A DNA stretch of 64,000 nt, taken from assembly GCF_043641075.1 (NCBI RefSeq), contig NZ_JBHZRC010000002.1, positions 62,001 to 126,000 on the forward strand, written 5' to 3'. This document shows, in pieces, positions 16,207 to 25,706 of this stretch (its first letter is position 1; every line of letters starts with the position of its first letter). Source of the stretch: Bacillus_BD oryzisoli_A. GTDB lineage: Bacteria; Bacillota; Bacilli; Bacillales; Cytobacillaceae. A program made the translations under genes and the position numbers. The notes beneath the pieces are model-generated. The model was not told the DNA's origin, made no database searches, and saw nothing but the letters and a program-made list of their open reading frames with translations.

Positions 16207-18342
16207 TTACTTTAATTCTCTTAAATGGAAAATACGATTGCCATCAAGATATGCTTCAAATCCAAGCGGAACAACTAATGTAGTCGCAGTGGATTCAAGA
16301 ATCGCAAAGGCTGAAATTCGGTTACCAGGCAGTAATTTTTCCATTTCATAAATCTCCGCTTGCAGGAACTCGCCATCCCAATAAATTTCACGGTAACCCA
16401 TGAAGGCATCACGAGGCGGTGTTTCACCGGCTAATGGCTCCTGTGGAATTTGCGGTTTTGCTACTTCAACCACACCACGCACAATCGCGCCTGTGATGGA
16501 ATAGCCAAGCTCTGGGGAAAGAGCTGCTTTTGCATAGACACGTGCATAGGTCTCTTCAAAGGTCCTCACAAGGTTTTCCCAATCTTCGACAGATTTAAAG
16601 GAAGAAATAGGGGCTTCGATTTCGAGATCATTCAATTGTCCTTGATATTGCATCCGGAATAACAGACGGAAATCGACATCCTCTGGCTGGTAATCATTTT
16701 TCCTAAATTCCTCTGTTACTTTTGTCTTTAATTCATCCCATGCAGCTTGTAATTCTCTGCCCGCAATCAATGCATCGGAATCCTCTGCTCCATCATCAAC
16801 ATTTAGATCCAACGTTTTGTCATAACGATATTCGAAATCTGCTGCGCCGCAGCCAAATGCTGAGAATCCGGCAGCCCAAGCAGGGATTAGAACATCCTCA
16901 AAGCCGAGCCCCTTCGTATAGCCTGCTGTGTGCAACGGACCACCGCCGCCGTAAGAGAAGCAAACATATTGAGAAGGAGAATATCCTTTTCCTAAAATCA
17001 TCGACTCAAGGTAGTTTCGAAGCTGTGATTCTAGTAATGCAATAACTCCATATGCCGCATCCTCAACGGTTAATCCAAGTGGATCAGCAATTTGAGTTTT
17101 GACTGCTTCATAGGCTTTTGCCTTTGAAAGCTTAATGACGCCGCCAATAAAATTATCAGGATTAATTAAACCCAGCACAACGTGACAATCTGAAACAGTC
17201 ACTGTATCGAGACCGCCTTCAGGGTTACATACACCAACGCGTGAGCCTGCACTATCAGGTCCTAACGTAATATTTCCATAGTTTGGATCAATTCGAACGA
17301 AGCTTCCTGTACCCGCACCGGTTGTATCCATGGATACAAGCGGCAATGACAGTACAAGTCGAGCCATATCCGGACTTGCATTAATTGCTAATTCCCCTTG
17401 GGTAATTAGTCCAATATCAAAGCTTGTACCGCCGATATCGGAGCATGCTACATTTTTCAACCCGAGCTGTTCTGCTAAGTATTTCGCACCAACCATGCCT
17501 CCGATTGGTCCGGAAACGCAGGTTCTTGCCAATTCATTTGCTTTGATACTGATCGTACCACCGTGACTGGCCATAATCCTTAGATCAAAGTCAGTTCCTG
17601 CTTCCCTTAATGCTTTATCAATGTTTGCTAATGTTTGACGTGAAGGCTCCGCCGCATAGGCTTCAACAATGGTTGTATTGGTCCGATGTGATTCTTTCCG
17701 GACTGGATAATAATCCACCGTTGCAAAAACCTTTATGTCTTTATTTGCCTTTGCGATAATCTTTTCCGCAATATCACGAACTTTTCTTTCGTGATCAGGA
17801 TATTTATAGGAATGCAGTAAGCTGACAACAATCGCTTCCACATCCTCATCAATTAACTTTTGGATAGCTGGTTCAATTTCATGCTCATAAAGAGGAATTA
17901 CTACATTTCCGAAAAGGTCAACTCGCTCTGTTACACCAACCGTCCACTTTCTTGGTACAAGCGGCGGATCAAAGTGATGGGTATTAATATGAATTTTGTC
18001 AGAATAGGAGTAGCCAAGAAATGACTGCAGCCCACGACCCATTCGATGGTTATCCTCCATCCCTTTATTTACAACTAGTCCAACTCGTCGTCCAACCCTG
18101 GAAACGAGACGGTTGAGCATCGCAGTTCCGGAATAAACCCCTGCAAGCAGGTTCGGGAACTCCTCCTCCATTTTTGCATCCCATTGGCTCAAAGCATCTC
18201 GAGCAGAGTTTAATAGCCCAATGTGTTCATCCATCGGAGTAGTTTGTGCCTTGCCGACAACAAAATCTCCTTTTTCATCAATAATGAACGTGTCTGTCAT
18301 CGTACCGCCGGCATCAATAGCAAGAATTTGAGATTTGGCCAA
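16207..18342 (-). CDS. acxA: Acetone carboxylase beta subunit (HyuA-like)
   Basis: About 711 residues from the TTG at 18342, which follows GAAGGGAGAG and gives the family start AKSQILAIDAGGT. A longer frame to a TTG at 18393 lacks a ribosome site. DAGGTMTDTFIID is the ATP phosphate-binding motif and CSDIGGTSFDIG its second copy, as in HyuA/oxoprolinase proteins. This subunit activates substrate with ATP. It is the first gene behind the sigma-54 promoter at 18438. Confidence 0.92.
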   Translation of the reverse strand: MAKSQILAIDAGGTMTDTFIIDEKGDFVVGKAQTTPMDEHIGLLNSARDALSQWDAKMEEEFPNLLAGVYSGTAMLNRLVSRVGRRVGLVVNKGMEDNHRMGRGLQSFLGYSYSDKIHINTHHFDPPLVPRKWTVGVTERVDLFGNVVIPLYEHEIEPAIQKLIDEDVEAIVVSLLHSYKYPDHERKVRDIAEKIIAKANKDIKVFATVDYYPVRKESHRTNTTIVEAYAAEPSRQTLANIDKALREAGTDFDLRIMASHGGTISIKANELARTCVSGPIGGMVGAKYLAEQLGLKNVACSDIGGTSFDIGLITQGELAINASPDMARLVLSLPLVSMDTTGAGTGSFVRIDPNYGNITLGPDSAGSRVGVCNPEGGLDTVTVSDCHVVLGLINPDNFIGGVIKLSKAKAYEAVKTQIADPLGLTVEDAAYGVIALLESQLRNYLESMILGKGYSPSQYVCFSYGGGGPLHTAGYTKGLGFEDVLIPAWAAGFSAFGCGAADFEYRYDKTLDLNVDDGAEDSDALIAGRELQAAWDELKTKVTEEFRKNDYQPEDVDFRLLFRMQYQGQLNDLEIEAPISSFKSVEDWENLVRTFEETYARVYAKAALSPELGYSITGAIVRGVVEVAKPQIPQEPLAGETPPRDAFMGYREIYWDGEFLQAEIYEMEKLLPGNRISAFAILESTATTLVVPLGFEAYLDGNRIFHLRELK

Positions 18343-18437
18343 ATAAAACGCTCTCCCTTCAAGTGAAAGTAAATGGATTAAACAGCAGTTCAATATAAAT
18401 CATTTATTCATCATATTTTTGCTGTCATTCTAATACA

Positions 18438-18454
18438 TGCAAGTAGCATGCCAA
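18438..18454 (-). promoter_or_regulatory. Sigma-54 (-24/-12) promoter of the acxABC operon
   Basis: On the minus strand it reads TTGGCATGCTACTTGCA. GG and GC are at the correct 10-base spacing and it fits TGGCAcg-N4-TTGCa at all but one position of the conserved core. Transcription should start near 18426, giving a leader of about 80 bases before the TTG start of acxA. The divergent activator is of the sigma-54-dependent AcoR class. Confidence 0.85.
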
Positions 18455-18547
18455 AGAGTGAATTTTTTTAATTTTTTTATTCATTAGGCGCTGCTGTATG
18501 ATTTCTAAGTGAATAGCAGAAAAGCTAAAGGAGACAAAACAATCAAG

Positions 18548-18578
18548 TGTAGCGTTTTGCAACAGTTGTAGCGCTACA
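18548..18578. promoter_or_regulatory. Enhancer-like paired palindromes (UAS) for the AcoR-type activator
   Basis: Two adjacent inverted repeats share the half-site TGTnGC: TGTAGC-gtttt-GCAACA (18548-18564) and the perfect 12-base palindrome TGTAGCGCTACA (18567-18578). They lie about 100-130 bases upstream of the sigma-54 promoter, the usual position for activator binding. Nothing else in 18394-18750 is recognisable. Confidence 0.65.
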
Positions 18579-18750
18579 GTTTGTTTTCATGAAACAAATT
18601 AACTATTGATTTTGTTTATGGGATTGTTTAATATTTTAAATATACTGAATATTTGAAATATTAAGCAACTTAGTATTGTGTCTATATCCCTTGATTCAGC
18701 GGTTTTAGGAAAAAACGTTCCGAATACATCTCTAAGGAGGTTTCATATAG

Positions 18751-20718
18751 TTGCAAAACCCTTATCTCTCTATTTTTTCTACACAGGATTTGTCTACTAA
18801 AGTTAATGAAATCAAACATAAATGGGAAAATTTCATAACAAATCCTACTGATAGTGAAAATTTACAGAACGCCGTTCGTCAAGAGATACTAAATTCATGG
18901 AGCCGTTGTCAATCATTTGGACTAAATCCAAATCAAAAACAAGCAAGAACTGCCCTCACCACATTTGAGCTAGAAGAATTACTTCTAGGATCCGATCTAT
19001 TTGGTGCTGCCAAACCAATTATTGATAGCATTTATGATAAATTAATCGGTACTGGCTATTTAATTACACTGAATGATGAAAGTGGAAAAATGATTTATTT
19101 AAAAGGGGAAAAGGAGATTATAAAGAAAACCGAAAAAATCAACTTTTTGCCGGGAATGGACTGGAGTGAACATGCTGCAGGTACGAATGCAATTGGTACA
19201 AGCATTGTGTCTAAAAAGCCTATTCAAGTGTTTTCTGCTGAACATTTCTGTGAAGGCTTTCATCCCATGACCTGTTCCGCAGCTCCTATTTTTCATCCCT
19301 ACACTAAAAATGCGATTGGTGCCATTGACTTCACTGGATTTTGGCCAAGTACGCAACCACACACACTGGGGTTAGCCGTCACCCTCGCACAGATGATCGA
19401 ACAACAGCTACGTACCACATACAGTACGAAATATTCGGAGCTGGAAGACTATTATCATCAATGTACCTTGAAATGGAAGGATCATTCCGTCCTTGTTTTC
19501 AGTAAAGATTCCGTTCTTGTTAATGGGGACCCGGCGCTATTACATGCTTTACACTTGAAAAAGGAAACAACCTTTGATAACCATATAAAAATAAAAAAAC
19601 TTCTTCAAAATCAAGATCAATTCGAAAGTATAGAAAAAGGATTTCAATTCACCCAGTTGGACCCCATTATAATTAATCATGAAGAAATTGGTTACGTGGC
19701 TATTTTTAAAAAGAAAAGCAATCTGGCATCGAGGATGCAAACCACATCAAAGGATCATCAGTTGGTCGGTGAATCCGAGGAAATCAAAAATATCCTACTT
19801 AAATGCCAGCAGATAGCATCGGTCGATACCCCTATCCTATTAACAGGTGAAACCGGTACAGGGAAAGAATTAATTGCCAGATATATTCATGATGTAAGCT
19901 CAAGAAGTGATAAGCCTTTTATCGCGATTAATTGTGGGGCAATGCAAAAGGAGCTTATCGGAAGTGAGCTATTCGGATATGAAAGCGGCACCTTTACCGG
20001 AGGAAAAAAGGAAGGAAAAAAGGGGAAATTTGAAGAAGCGAACGGCGGGACCATCTTTTTAGACGAAATCGGTGAAATGCCGCTTGAGCTGCAGGTACAT
20101 TTACTGAGGGTACTACAGGAAAAAGAGCTGACAAGGCTCGGTTCATCTAAGACTATAAAACTAGACGTCAAAGTAATTGCCGCCACACACAGAAATTTGG
20201 AAGAGATGATTGAGGAAGGGCTGTTTAGAAGAGATTTGTTCTTTAGGCTAAATGTGATTTCCTTTACGGTACCCTCGTTACGGGAAAGGAAGGAGGACAT
20301 ACTTCCAATCAGCCTTTATTATTTAAATCAATTTGCAAAAAAATATCATAAGACCTTGCCCTTTCGTTTAACAGAGCGTACAAAAAATTTCTTTTTAACC
20401 TACACATGGCCTGGAAACATTAGAGAATTAAGAAACGCTTTGGAGCATGCCGTTATTTTTAGTCATTCAGTTGAAATTGATCCTTGTCATTTACCCGATT
20501 ATCTAGCCAACTACAAGGCACTCCCTTCGCGTAACGAGGTTGAACACTCAAACCTATCCATCATGGAAAAAACTGAAAAGGAAGAAATTAAGAAGCTTTT
20601 AATTCATAACCGTTGGAATATTTCAGCTGTAGCAAAGGAATTGAAAATCGCGAGGTCCACCTTATATCGGAAGCTGAAAAAGTTTGATTTAACAGAACAA
20701 ACCTCTAATCAGTTATAA
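18751..20718 (+). CDS. Sigma-54-dependent AcoR-type activator of acetone genes
   Basis: A 655-residue activator with a TTG start behind AAGGAGG. Residues about 45-225 are the AcoR-type sensor (LPGMDWSEHAAGTNAIGT, then EHFCEGFHPMTCSAAPI), with a second GAF/PAS-like segment to about 320. The AAA+ domain has Walker A GETGTGKE at 366-373 and Walker B IFLDEIGE near 435-442. The C-terminal HTH is WNISAVAKELKIARSTLYRKL. The sigma-54 contact loop reads GTFTGG instead of GAFTGA (413-418). It is divergent from acxABC and is probably activated by acetone or a related ketone or alcohol. Confidence 0.88.
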   Translation: MQNPYLSIFSTQDLSTKVNEIKHKWENFITNPTDSENLQNAVRQEILNSWSRCQSFGLNPNQKQARTALTTFELEELLLGSDLFGAAKPIIDSIYDKLIGTGYLITLNDESGKMIYLKGEKEIIKKTEKINFLPGMDWSEHAAGTNAIGTSIVSKKPIQVFSAEHFCEGFHPMTCSAAPIFHPYTKNAIGAIDFTGFWPSTQPHTLGLAVTLAQMIEQQLRTTYSTKYSELEDYYHQCTLKWKDHSVLVFSKDSVLVNGDPALLHALHLKKETTFDNHIKIKKLLQNQDQFESIEKGFQFTQLDPIIINHEEIGYVAIFKKKSNLASRMQTTSKDHQLVGESEEIKNILLKCQQIASVDTPILLTGETGTGKELIARYIHDVSSRSDKPFIAINCGAMQKELIGSELFGYESGTFTGGKKEGKKGKFEEANGGTIFLDEIGEMPLELQVHLLRVLQEKELTRLGSSKTIKLDVKVIAATHRNLEEMIEEGLFRRDLFFRLNVISFTVPSLRERKEDILPISLYYLNQFAKKYHKTLPFRLTERTKNFFLTYTWPGNIRELRNALEHAVIFSHSVEIDPCHLPDYLANYKALPSRNEVEHSNLSIMEKTEKEEIKKLLIHNRWNISAVAKELKIARSTLYRKLKKFDLTEQTSNQL

Positions 20719-20736
20719 GGAGGAAATTGAATATAA

Positions 20737-20787
20737 TAAGAAGGAAGTGCAAGCTTGGCCACCTAACCTAGCTTGCTTTCCTTCTAT
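20737..20787 (+). terminator. Hairpin after the AcoR-type gene
   Basis: An imperfect long inverted repeat (AGAAGGAA.tGCAAGCT ... AGCTTGC.TTCCTTCT) lies just past the stop codon. It probably acts as terminator between this gene and the convergent 20.8-25.5 kb operon. Confidence 0.5.
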
Positions 20788-20827
20788 ACTTTAATATACT
20801 CCCTCTTCTTTTAAGACGATTAATTGA

Positions 20828-21445
20828 TTACGGTTTAGGAAGGACCGTATAGGTATTCGATCCCCCAACCGTTACAACATTAAAATAGGTGTTATGATTG
20901 TTTGGAAATTTTACAGCATAGGAAATTCCCCCACCATTATCCTTGACACCGCTGATTGTAACTAGGCTGGGAACAGGGATACTAATACTAATTGCATTAT
21001 CCGATAGGATTAGCTTTTCCTTAATCGGAGCCCCGTCAACAAAGACAGCTACTTCATCGAAATCGATCGCGTTGAAATCCCATAGCAGCATTCTTGCTTC
21101 TCCACCATCTCTTCCTGCATCTGTGACCTCAAAATTTCGACTTTCAATATTCGCATTTGATTCAACTGAAAATAACTCCTCACCAGCTGCAGTTGCAGAA
21201 CTGATACGATTGGCAACTACTTCCTCTGCTGTCCCTTCATCCGTAAAGCTTGTCGTAAAAAAACCACCTAGGATACTAATCCCAATTAAAACCAAGGACA
21301 TGATCCAAATGGACCGGCGTATCCCTGACTGATGCGGTACCAGTTCATGCTCCTCCTCACCCACTGGATCGTTGTCAAAGTCTTCCTGCTTGTTATACAG
21401 TCGTTTCTTTAAATTCAATGATTCATGCTGTTTTGTTTTTTTCAT
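20828..21445 (-). CDS. Unrecognised membrane-anchored protein, third gene of AAA+ operon
   Basis: About 205 residues from the ATG at 21445 (AGGGTG upstream). A charged cytoplasmic N-terminus of about 45 residues is followed by a single membrane segment (SIWIMSLVLIGISILGGFF) and an outer domain rich in beta strands and glycine (VAVFVDGAPIKEKLIL ... YFNVVTVGGSNTYTVL). No family is recognised. It starts six bases after the previous gene. The outer part could be a small beta-sandwich on the cell surface or in the forespore membrane; this is inference. Confidence 0.6.
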   Translation of the reverse strand: MKKTKQHESLNLKKRLYNKQEDFDNDPVGEEEHELVPHQSGIRRSIWIMSLVLIGISILGGFFTTSFTDEGTAEEVVANRISSATAAGEELFSVESNANIESRNFEVTDAGRDGGEARMLLWDFNAIDFDEVAVFVDGAPIKEKLILSDNAISISIPVPSLVTISGVKDNGGGISYAVKFPNNHNTYFNVVTVGGSNTYTVLPKP

Positions 21446-21456
21446 CAACATTCACC

Positions 21457-21903
21457 CTACATCTTGTGTACTTTATAACTGATTGGGTATTTACTGTACC
21501 AGTACGACAAATAAACTCGCACTACGAGAATACTGATAATCGAAAGAACAATAGAGGTTCCTTTTCCAATCAACTGTTTATCTGCCCAAAGGTTGGCGAA
21601 GAAAATCGCTGCCTCAATTCCCACCAAGGTGACAAAAAACATTTGCAGCAATGGGATCAGGACGGGATAACGTCTGTATAACCAACCTAATCGAGGATAA
21701 CGATAGGACAGGAATAAGAGAAAGCCTAAGAAAGTCATCGCCCACAAGGTTAATCCACCCCGAGGAGATTCCAGCTTGTAAATTTCGCGCAGCACGTCAA
21801 ATTCCATCATTGGTCCAAAAATAATCAGGATTAATAAGACTGGATAGAACAAGTAATAGGCAATAACCCCAATGATCGCGAATATATTACCCAATCTTCT
21901 CAC
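21457..21903 (-). CDS. Unrecognised four-helix membrane protein, second gene of AAA+ operon
   Basis: 148 residues with about four hydrophobic helices (near residues 8-30, 50-66, 80-100 and 115-133) and positive residues between them. No signature is recognised. Its start overlaps the 3' end of the large AAA+ gene by 17 bases, so translation is coupled. It may be the membrane partner of the AAA+ protein. Confidence 0.6.
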   Translation of the reverse strand: MRRLGNIFAIIGVIAYYLFYPVLLILIIFGPMMEFDVLREIYKLESPRGGLTLWAMTFLGFLLFLSYRYPRLGWLYRRYPVLIPLLQMFFVTLVGIEAAIFFANLWADKQLIGKGTSIVLSIISILVVRVYLSYWYSKYPISYKVHKM

Positions 21904-24900
21904 CCGCTTCCATTATATCCGGCGGCAGTATGGTGACCAATTCCTCAACTGTCGGATTATTGATCTGACTCACCCGTAATGCATGAAGACGGATAGCAAG
22001 TTCACAAATATTACGGGCCATTCTCCCATTACCGGCATTTTCAATTTGACTGTTTTCACGAAACTTGGCTAAAAGAGCTTCCTCAGTCTCTTGCGTCACT
22101 TCGTATCCCTTTCCCTTTAATATCAAGCGGCTAATCTGAAGCAATTCACTTGGCGAATAATCAGGAAACTCAATCATAGTTGGAAAGCGTGACCGCAAGC
22201 CGGCATTCGTATCAAGGAATCGCTCCATATCCTTATCATAGCCTGCTAGTATGACAATGATATTTTCCCGGTGATCATCCATAAATTTTACAATGGTATC
22301 AATGGCTTCTTGACCAAAATCATTCGTCCCTCCTGCTAAAGCGTAGGCTTCATCAATAAACAGGACGCCTCCAAGCGCTTTTTCAAGTACTGTTCTTGTC
22401 TTCAGTGCCGTTTGACCGACATAGCCCGCCACTAATCCAGAGCGATCCGTTTCCACTATATGATCCTGCTTAATCACACCTAATTCCTTCAGCCTTTTTG
22501 CTAAAATGCGGGCAATCATTGTCTTACCCGTTCCTGGGTTTCCTTTAAACACCATATGAAGGGACTGAGCACCTGCAGCTGGGAGCCCTAGTTCCTTTCG
22601 TTTATTGGCTATTTCGATTTGAGCGGATAGGGAACGAACAAAATTCTTGATTTCTTCCATTCCAATTATCTGTTCTAATTCCTTTAAGGCTGTTTCTTGT
22701 TTTTCAACTGCAGCAATTCTGAAATCCTCAAGCGTTAATCTGGTCAGCTCTTCTACTGGTAAATCAAGCTGCTCGGCAATTCGGATTGACTGATTACGAA
22801 TCGCTGCTTCTAATGTATTCCGCACCAGTCTGCCATTGCCGCTGTCATTTTTGCCTGGGATCTGTTTCTTCTCGTAAAAGGGAATCATTGCATGTTTTAC
22901 TTCACTCGCTACAACAAATCCCTTTGATTTTGCTATTACATCGGTCATTTCGGCTAGCTGCTCTGCTGTATAATCAGGAAACGGAATGGTTAACGGAAAT
23001 CGGGATGAAAGCCCAGGGTTTGATTTAAGGAACTGTTCCATTTCATTCGTATAGCCCGCAAGGATCACCACCAAATTCTCCCGGTGGTTTTCAATCAGCC
23101 GAACCAGCGTATCAATTGCTTCCTTACCAAATCCCCCGCCAACTGTCCCTTCTTCCACAAGTGAGTAAGCTTCATCAATGAATAACACTCCGCCTAATGC
23201 ACTCTCGACGACTTCCGTTGTTTTGACCGCCGTTTGCCCGGCATACTCAGCGACGAGCTGCGATCGATCGACTTCAACTAGATGACCGCGCTTTAAAATG
23301 CCCATAGATTGAAGCATCAAAGCTAAAAGCCGTGCAATGGTCGTTTTCCCTGTCCCTGGATTTCCAGAGAAAATCATATTCAGAGTCTGTTCATTTCTTG
23401 TCTCAATCCCCGCTTCCTTCCGCCGTTTATTCGCAATGATTTGTTTCTCCAGTGTTCGGACGAAATTCTTCACATTTTCTAAGCCAATGATTCCCGCAAA
23501 AGCTTCATCCAAACGAAATTCTTCCTTCACACCTATTCCAAAATCACTACTGGTTAGGACGTTGATGTCTGTTTCTTGCCTTTTTGAACTTTCACTGATC
23601 CGTACTGATTGCTTCCGAATGGCTTCTTCCAGGAGATTGCGTACAAGTCGCCCATTGCCGCTGTCGTTTCTGCCTGGAATTTGTTTTTTCTCAAAAAGCT
23701 CCAGTAGCCCTTCATGCGCTTCGGAATCGATGACATATTCCCGTTGTTTACTCTGCAGGAGCAAAATTTCCAGCATATCCTTTGGAGTATAGTCCGGAAA
23801 CTCGACAATAAAAGGAAAACGGGAACGCAAGCCGGGATTGGACTTGATAAAGGTTTCCATTTCATTTGTATAGCCGGCCAGGATCACGACAAGATGCTCC
23901 CTGTGATCCTCCATTCCTTTGACTAATGTATCAATGGCCTCCTGGCCAAACGGGTCATGCTTATCTCTTGCAAGCGTATAGGCCTCATCCACAAATAAAA
24001 CACCGCCAACTGAACTTTGGATAGCCTGATCCGTTTTACGTGCAGTCGAGCCTACATACTCTCCAACAAGGTCCTGTCGTGCCGTCTCCACCAGCTGGCC
24101 CTGAGGAAGAATCCCCATCGCCTTTAAAATTCGGGAAATGAGTCTTGCCACAGTCGTTTTCCCTGTTCCTGGATTTCCGGTAAACACCATATGCAAGGTC
24201 ATCGGAGTGATTTTACCGCCTCTTTTTTCCCGTTCCTTTTGTAATTGAACCGTCTGCATCAGTTCGTTAACGAAGGTTTTCACGGAAGACAATCCAATCA
24301 AATGCTGCAATTCATTCAGAACATCCTCCAGCGATTCTTCTTTTATGATGGAGATTTGCTTTAGCAAAACAGGTTCTTTTCCCGTATCGGCTACAAGCTG
24401 ATCATTCAACATTTTAATTACGATATGGCTGCTGGATGTGAGAACCCCTCGAGCCCTTGCGTCCAATAATACAGAGGTAAAATGGTTCTCCACCAGATCC
24501 TCTACTGCTTCTCCATATTTTTTAGACGGCAGGATTCGTTTCGCCAATTCAGTAAAAACAAGCGGATCAAACCGAACGTTCAGCTGTGCCTTTGCAGACA
24601 GGGACTCTGCTGCTTTGTGTAATTGTTTCTCCAAAATCGTGCTGAGTGCGTCTACCCCTAAAGGCTCTGTATAGGCAAAGGATTGAATTTCCCGCAATAA
24701 TCCAGGCGGAACACGCTCCGCAATCGACAACGGAATTTTCTCTCCCGGCTCTTTTTCCTTCACCGCCGCATCCAAGTATAGAATTAAAAAGTAGTCAGTA
24801 GCACTTACGACAATCCCTTCAGGCGTCCGAAAATAACCATCTCTAAATAATTTGGTTAGATAACCTAGAACATCCTGATGAGCCTTCTCAAATCCGGTAA

Positions 24901-25504
24901 AACAAACGGTTCCTATTCCATAGCTAAATAAACTCGAACAATCGACAATAAAATTCGTGTTAACGTCTTTTTCCCCATATTGACTTAAATCAAGGGTGGA
25001 AAAGCTTTTATAGGGTGTCAGTTTCTTCTTGTATAATTCATGGATAAGAATAGACAAGCTCCGATTTTTCCCGGTACCCGCAGGACCGCTGAGCAGGATC
25101 GAATTTTGAACAGCTCCCTTATTTCTCGCTAAAAAGGCCTTCTTAAAGCTGACCAGTAAATCATCTATGAATCTTTCCTGTTCCCATACATGCTGATGTA
25201 ATGTTTCTTTTATCTCTCGGAAGAGCTCGTCCAATTCTTCATTTGTTTTGTGCAGGGTCAGATTCTTTACCCCAAGTTTTGCATCACGTGCCACTTCTTT
25301 AACAGCCCCGCTTGATTGAGGAAGTGCAGAGGGATTCCTCCCAGGCTGCTTTGAAGCAGCCGGAATACTGCCTCCCCCAAATTGTGCTGTTTTTGTACTT
25401 GTGACAGCCTTTTGATGTTTCTTTCCACGGAACCCTTCCTTTTGAATAAAATCAATCAATTGAATCTCAGGAAGGACTATTCTTAGCCACTTTTGCAAGC
25501 TCAT
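21887..25504 (-). CDS. Giant protein with four AAA+ modules (three CbbX/SpoVK type)
   Basis: About 1205 residues from the ATG at 25504 (AGGTGAT upstream; a GTG nine bases earlier is the alternative). Positions below count from that GTG. Residues 1-95 are a linker. Module 0 (about 100-375) is ClpB-like with Walker A GPAGTGKN at 143-150, but its Walker B region reads VCFTGFEKAH, lacking the Asp-Glu. Modules 1-3 are CbbX/SpoVK-like, with Walker A GNPGTGKT at 446, 718 and 991 and Walker B VLF(V/I)DEAY near 505, 776 and 1050, plus SRFP arginine-finger regions. SpoVK and CbbX are normally single-module proteins. It heads a three-gene operon with two membrane proteins. Function is unknown; a remodelling ATPase working at a membrane is plausible. 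Confidence 0.85.
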   Translation of the reverse strand: MSLQKWLRIVLPEIQLIDFIQKEGFRGKKHQKAVTSTKTAQFGGGSIPAASKQPGRNPSALPQSSGAVKEVARDAKLGVKNLTLHKTNEELDELFREIKETLHQHVWEQERFIDDLLVSFKKAFLARNKGAVQNSILLSGPAGTGKNRSLSILIHELYKKKLTPYKSFSTLDLSQYGEKDVNTNFIVDCSSLFSYGIGTVCFTGFEKAHQDVLGYLTKLFRDGYFRTPEGIVVSATDYFLILYLDAAVKEKEPGEKIPLSIAERVPPGLLREIQSFAYTEPLGVDALSTILEKQLHKAAESLSAKAQLNVRFDPLVFTELAKRILPSKKYGEAVEDLVENHFTSVLLDARARGVLTSSSHIVIKMLNDQLVADTGKEPVLLKQISIIKEESLEDVLNELQHLIGLSSVKTFVNELMQTVQLQKEREKRGGKITPMTLHMVFTGNPGTGKTTVARLISRILKAMGILPQGQLVETARQDLVGEYVGSTARKTDQAIQSSVGGVLFVDEAYTLARDKHDPFGQEAIDTLVKGMEDHREHLVVILAGYTNEMETFIKSNPGLRSRFPFIVEFPDYTPKDMLEILLLQSKQREYVIDSEAHEGLLELFEKKQIPGRNDSGNGRLVRNLLEEAIRKQSVRISESSKRQETDINVLTSSDFGIGVKEEFRLDEAFAGIIGLENVKNFVRTLEKQIIANKRRKEAGIETRNEQTLNMIFSGNPGTGKTTIARLLALMLQSMGILKRGHLVEVDRSQLVAEYAGQTAVKTTEVVESALGGVLFIDEAYSLVEEGTVGGGFGKEAIDTLVRLIENHRENLVVILAGYTNEMEQFLKSNPGLSSRFPLTIPFPDYTAEQLAEMTDVIAKSKGFVVASEVKHAMIPFYEKKQIPGKNDSGNGRLVRNTLEAAIRNQSIRIAEQLDLPVEELTRLTLEDFRIAAVEKQETALKELEQIIGMEEIKNFVRSLSAQIEIANKRKELGLPAAGAQSLHMVFKGNPGTGKTMIARILAKRLKELGVIKQDHIVETDRSGLVAGYVGQTALKTRTVLEKALGGVLFIDEAYALAGGTNDFGQEAIDTIVKFMDDHRENIIVILAGYDKDMERFLDTNAGLRSRFPTMIEFPDYSPSELLQISRLILKGKGYEVTQETEEALLAKFRENSQIENAGNGRMARNICELAIRLHALRVSQINNPTVEELVTILPPDIMEAGEKIG

Positions 25505-25706
25505 TATGATCACCTAATCTATGTCTGAATTCCTTGATGATTTAAAGGTTTATAAATATAAGTTTGTTCAATTGGAGGGGTTTCTATCAACAGCGAGGTA
25601 GATATAGGAATTGATTAACATTATTGTATTACCGTATAACCTGTATCAAGCAGGTAAGAATGATGATAAAGTTTGGAAAAAGAATTTCTCATTGGAGGAT
25701 TTTAAC

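Noticed and set aside
13888..18342. Hydantoinase or 5-oxoprolinase instead of acetone carboxylase
   Set aside because: The Cys-rich gamma subunit, a sigma-54 promoter, an AcoR-type activator and adjacent CoA-transferase genes fit acetone carboxylase.
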